Origin: JANNSX01 sp041397825
GTDB lineage: Bacteria; Pseudomonadota; Alphaproteobacteria; Rhizobiales; Hyphomicrobiaceae
Direction: 5' to 3'
Assembly: GCA_041397825.1 (NCBI GenBank)
Contig: JAWKVX010000002.1
Coordinates: 868,001-932,000 of the forward strand
Length of the DNA: 64,000 nt
The notes beneath the pieces were generated by a model. That model was not told where the DNA came from. It worked only from the letters and a program-made list of their open reading frames with translations, and ran no database searches. Of this stretch, positions 60,820-64,000 are shown piece by piece. The first letter of the stretch is position 1; the number at the start of each line of letters is the position of its first letter. A program made the translations under genes and the position numbers.

Positions 60820-63753
60820 GTGAGCACCCCCATGCCAGCGAAGCGCCTTACCCTCAAGGATCTCGAGCCCGGAGCGAATTTCATCCGCCGTCACATTGGC
60901 CCCGACGAGGCCGAGACGGCGGAGATGCTGAAGGCGGTCGGCGCCAAGTCGCTCGACGATTTCATCGACAAGGTGGTGCCAACTGGCATACGCACGAAGG
61001 CGCCGCTGTCGCTGCCAGAGGCGCGCGCCGAGCGGACGACCCTCTCCGATCTCAGGACCATCGCCGAGCGCAACGACGTGTTCACCTCGATGATCGGCAT
61101 GGGTTACTACGGCACTGTCACGCCGAAAGTGATCTTGAGGAACATTCTGGAGAATCCGGGCTGGTACACGGCCTACACGCCCTATCAGGCCGAGGTCAGC
61201 CAGGGTCGACTCGAGGCTCTGCTGAATTTCCAGCAGATGATCATCGATATGACGGGGCTCGAGATCGCCAATGCCTCGCTGCTCGACGAGGGGACGGCGG
61301 CGGCCGAGGCCATGGCCATGGCCAAGCGGGTCGCCAAGAGCCAGGCGAATGCCTTCTTCGTCGATCGCGATACCCATCCCCAGACCATCGGTGTCGTCGA
61401 GACGCGCGCACGGGCCTTCGGCTGGAACATCGTGGTCGGCGATCCTGACAAGGATCTCGATGCCGGCAAGGTGTTCGGTGCGCTGTTGTCCTATCCGGGT
61501 TCCTCAGGTGAGATCCGCGATCCCCGCAAAACCATCGAGACGCTGCATGCCGCCGGCGCGCTGGCCATCATGGCGACCGATCTGCTTGCGCTCGCGATGC
61601 TGACGCCGCCTGGTGAGCTCGGTGCCGACATCGCCGTCGGCTCGGCGCAGCGGTTCGGCGTGCCCATGGGCTACGGCGGTCCGCACGCGGCCTTCTTCGC
61701 CACGCGCGACGCCTACAAGCGCAGCATGCCCGGCCGCGTCATTGGCGTCAGCATCGATTCGACTGGCCAGCCGGCGCTGCGCATGGCCCTGCAGACACGC
61801 GAGCAGCATATCCGCCGGGAGAAGGCGACGAGCAATATCTGCACGGCGCAGGTGCTGCTCGCGGTCATCGCTTCGATGTTTGCCGTCTACAACGGTCCCA
61901 AGGGCATCGCCCGCATGGCCGCCCGCACGCATCGGATGGCCGAGATCTTCGCCGCTGCCGTCAAGCGCTTCGGCCACGACGTTGAGACAACGGCGTTCTT
62001 CGACACGGTGACGCTGCACGTTCCCGGCCGCGCCCATGCTCTCTGGGCCAAGGCCAAGGAGAAGAAGATCAATATCCGCTTCGTCGATGCGGACCGGCTC
62101 GGCGTCTCCTTCGACCAGTCGACGCGACGCGGCGAGCTGACGAAGATCCTATCCTGCTTCGTGCGCCAGGATGGCCGCACGCCGGTCGACCTCGAGGCGC
62201 TCGTCGAGGAGATCGACGCGGGCCTCGGCGACGTCATCCCGAAGGCCCTTCTCCGCACGAGCCCGTACCTGACGCACCCGGTCTTCGAGATGTACCACTC
62301 GGAGACCGAGATGCTGCGCTATCTGCGCTATCTGCAGGCCAAGGACGTGGCGCTCGACCGCTCCATGATCCCTCTCGGCTCCTGCACCATGAAGCTCAAC
62401 GGCACGACCGAGATGATCCCGGTGACTTGGCGCGAGTTCGCCATGATGCATCCGTTCGCGCCGCTCGAGCAGGCGCAGGGCTATCAGCAGCTCTTCGATG
62501 AGCTGGAAGCGATGCTCGCCGAGGTGACCGGGTTCGACGCCGTCTCGCTGCAGCCCAACGCCGGCAGTCAGGGCGAGTATGCGGGATTGCTCGCCATTCG
62601 CGGCTATCACGAGGCGAACGGTCAGGGCCATCGCAAGGTGTGCCTGATCCCGCAGTCGGCGCATGGCACGAATCCCGCGTCGGCGGTCATGGCCGGGCTC
62701 GAGGTTGTCGTTGTCGCCTGCGACGCCAAGGGTAACGTCGATGTCGCCGATCTCAAGCGAAAGGCGAATGAGCACAAGGACAAGCTCGCAGCGCTGATGA
62801 TCACCTATCCCTCGACCTACGGCGTGTTCGAGGCGGCGATCCGCGAGATCTGCGAGATCATCCACGGCCATGGCGGACAAGTCTATCTCGACGGCGCCAA
62901 CCTCAATGCGCTCGTCGGGCTCGTTCGACCGGCCGAGATCGGCGCTGACGTCTGTCACATGAACCTGCACAAGACGTTCTGCATTCCGCATGGCGGTGGC
63001 GGGCCGGGCATGGGGCCGATCGGCGTCAAGGCGCATCTGGCGCCCTACCTGCCCGGCCATCGCGTCGTCAATGGCGTCAATCCGGCGGCCGGGCGCGACC
63101 AGACGACCGGCCAGGTATCGGCGGGCCCTTGGGGATCAGCGTCGATCCTGCCGATTTCCTGGGCCTATATCGCCATGATGGGCGGGGAAGGCCTGACGCA
63201 GGCGACGAAAATGGCGATCCTCAACGCCAACTACATCGCCAAGCGCCTGACGTCGCATTTCCCCGTCGTCTTCACTGGCCCGAACGGCTTCGTGGCGCAC
63301 GAGTGCATCGTCGATATGCGCTGGATGAAAGAGCGGTGCGGCATCACGGTGGAGGACGTGGCGAAGCGGCTCGTCGACTACGGCTATCACGCGCCGACGA
63401 TGTCGTTCCCCGTCGCCGATACGATGATGATCGAGCCGACGGAGAGCGAGGGCAAGCGCGAGCTGGATCGCTTCTGCGACGCCATGATCGCCATCCGTCG
63501 AGAGATCGCCGAGGTGGAGGAGGGCAAGGTCGACAAGGCGGACAACGTCCTAAAGAACGCGCCGCATACCCACGGCCTCCTGCTCGGTGACTGGAAGCAT
63601 CCCTACTCGAAGGAGAAGGCCTACTTCCCGCTGAAGGAGATCCGGCACGACAAGTACTGGCCGCCTGTCGGACGCGTCGACAATGTCGCTGGAGATCGCC
63701 ACCTGGTCTGCACCTGTCCGCCGATCGAGGCTTATCAGGAGGCCGCAGAATAG
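60820..63753 (+). CDS. gcvP: Glycine dehydrogenase (decarboxylating), P protein
   Basis: This PLP enzyme of about 977 residues decarboxylates glycine and passes the aminomethyl group to GcvH. It is the single-chain form, with an N-terminal inactive-like half (FIRRHIGPDEAE, SNICTAQVLLA) and a C-terminal catalytic half. The PLP Lys is in MNLHKTFCIPHGGGGPGMGP (about residue 718). The GTG at 60820 and ATG at 60832 are both possible starts; no strong ribosome site precedes either, possibly because of the repeat. It completes the gcvTHP operon. Confidence 0.96.
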   Translation: MSTPMPAKRLTLKDLEPGANFIRRHIGPDEAETAEMLKAVGAKSLDDFIDKVVPTGIRTKAPLSLPEARAERTTLSDLRTIAERNDVFTSMIGMGYYGTVTPKVILRNILENPGWYTAYTPYQAEVSQGRLEALLNFQQMIIDMTGLEIANASLLDEGTAAAEAMAMAKRVAKSQANAFFVDRDTHPQTIGVVETRARAFGWNIVVGDPDKDLDAGKVFGALLSYPGSSGEIRDPRKTIETLHAAGALAIMATDLLALAMLTPPGELGADIAVGSAQRFGVPMGYGGPHAAFFATRDAYKRSMPGRVIGVSIDSTGQPALRMALQTREQHIRREKATSNICTAQVLLAVIASMFAVYNGPKGIARMAARTHRMAEIFAAAVKRFGHDVETTAFFDTVTLHVPGRAHALWAKAKEKKINIRFVDADRLGVSFDQSTRRGELTKILSCFVRQDGRTPVDLEALVEEIDAGLGDVIPKALLRTSPYLTHPVFEMYHSETEMLRYLRYLQAKDVALDRSMIPLGSCTMKLNGTTEMIPVTWREFAMMHPFAPLEQAQGYQQLFDELEAMLAEVTGFDAVSLQPNAGSQGEYAGLLAIRGYHEANGQGHRKVCLIPQSAHGTNPASAVMAGLEVVVVACDAKGNVDVADLKRKANEHKDKLAALMITYPSTYGVFEAAIREICEIIHGHGGQVYLDGANLNALVGLVRPAEIGADVCHMNLHKTFCIPHGGGGPGMGPIGVKAHLAPYLPGHRVVNGVNPAAGRDQTTGQVSAGPWGSASILPISWAYIAMMGGEGLTQATKMAILNANYIAKRLTSHFPVVFTGPNGFVAHECIVDMRWMKERCGITVEDVAKRLVDYGYHAPTMSFPVADTMMIEPTESEGKRELDRFCDAMIAIRREIAEVEEGKVDKADNVLKNAPHTHGLLLGDWKHPYSKEKAYFPLKEIRHDKYWPPVGRVDNVAGDRHLVCTCPPIEAYQEAAE

Positions 63754-63791
63754 CGGCCACCTCCAGCGGAGGCGGTCTGCAACGGCGTCTG

Positions 63792-64000
63792 CTATTGGTC
63801 GACCTTCGAGACGTCGTATGTGATGAGACCCGACTGGTGTCGCGCCATGCGGACCTCGGCGTGGGCGCCGGGGGCCGGCATGAAGGCGAGGAAGCTCACG
63901 GCGTCCACCTCCTGGCCGTCGTCGAGACGGACATGGACGGTGAAGCCGCCCCGGCGCGACAGGCTCCGGTCGGCGCTGACGACGGTTCCGTCGAGCGTGG
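63792..64000 (-). CDS. Unidentified protein, C-terminal end only
   Basis: A minus-strand frame is open from the window edge to TAG at 63794-63792, giving about 69 residues. It reads GTVVSADRSLSRRGGFTVHVRLDDGQEVDAVSFLAF and ends with ITYDVSKVDQ. The beta-rich, alternating pattern looks like a real small domain, and the frame shows ordinary codon use. The start lies outside the window and I do not recognise the family. Confidence 0.5.
   Translation of the reverse strand, partial: TLDGTVVSADRSLSRRGGFTVHVRLDDGQEVDAVSFLAFMPAPGAHAEVRMARHQSGLITYDVSKVDQ

Noticed and set aside
1..64000. CRISPR arrays, tRNA or rRNA genes, prophage or insertion sequences
   Set aside because: I found no spaced direct repeats, tRNA-like T-arm motifs, rRNA segments or transposase-like proteins in the window.

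Overview
The window is a high-GC bacterial chromosome segment, densely coding. It most likely comes from an alphaproteobacterium of the Hyphomicrobiales (Rhizobiales) type. The evidence is an alphaproteobacterial-style cpa/tad pilus locus, a small membrane-anchored cytochrome c beside kdsB-pheA, an ispH-thrB-rnhA operon, a purMN / DUF2066 / CDP-alcohol transferase / AI-2E / hdaA / ppk / ppx run, and a single-chain gcvP. KdsB implies a Gram-negative Kdo-containing LPS. There is no tRNA, rRNA, CRISPR array, prophage or intact insertion sequence that I can see.

Layout. 1-2150: tetR-ynbA-ynbB-like phospholipid operon (minus), with a perfect palindrome over the likely tetR promoter. 2250-17220: the Flp/Tad pilus island. 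It holds two TadE-type pseudopilins and a stand-alone CpaC N-domain protein (minus). These are followed by five tandem Flp prepilin genes (plus), each with its own leader and rho-independent terminator, then cpaA, cpaB, cpaC, cpaD, cpaE, cpaF, tadB, tadC (plus), with a tadD-like lipoprotein convergent. 17300-21300: GST, M17 aminopeptidase, NlpC/P60 hydrolase, GhrA-type dehydrogenase. 21300-28900: yej-type peptide ABC transporter with two tandem binding proteins. 29000-32250: cytochrome c, kdsB, pheA, SDR. 32250-40430: accessory metabolism with two decaying genes (a GST with an in-frame amber codon and an SDR with an internal in-frame deletion), a sugar-acid dehydratase, a DMT exporter, a small RTX protein and an orphan P450.

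40660-50200: purN/purM (minus) diverge from a tightly coupled plus-strand operon: DUF2066 protein, CDP-alcohol phosphatidyltransferase, AI-2E permease, HdaA-like protein, polyphosphate kinase and exopolyphosphatase. 50350-52970: a methyltransferase, HxlR regulator and alpha/beta hydrolase set that appears inserted between ppx and rnd. 53050-57910: rnd, an MFS transporter, and ispH-thrB-rnhA (minus). 58075-63753: an unknown lipoprotein, a tandem glycine riboswitch, gcvT, gcvH, a palindromic intergenic repeat, and gcvP. The last 200 bases hold the 3' end of a minus-strand gene.

The most interesting region is the pilin array. It combines five near-identical prepilins, covarying stem-loops in the leaders, individual terminators, CtrA-like boxes near cpaA and cpaB, and a separate small CpaC N-domain gene. 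All functional calls are from reading the sequence; no database search was run.
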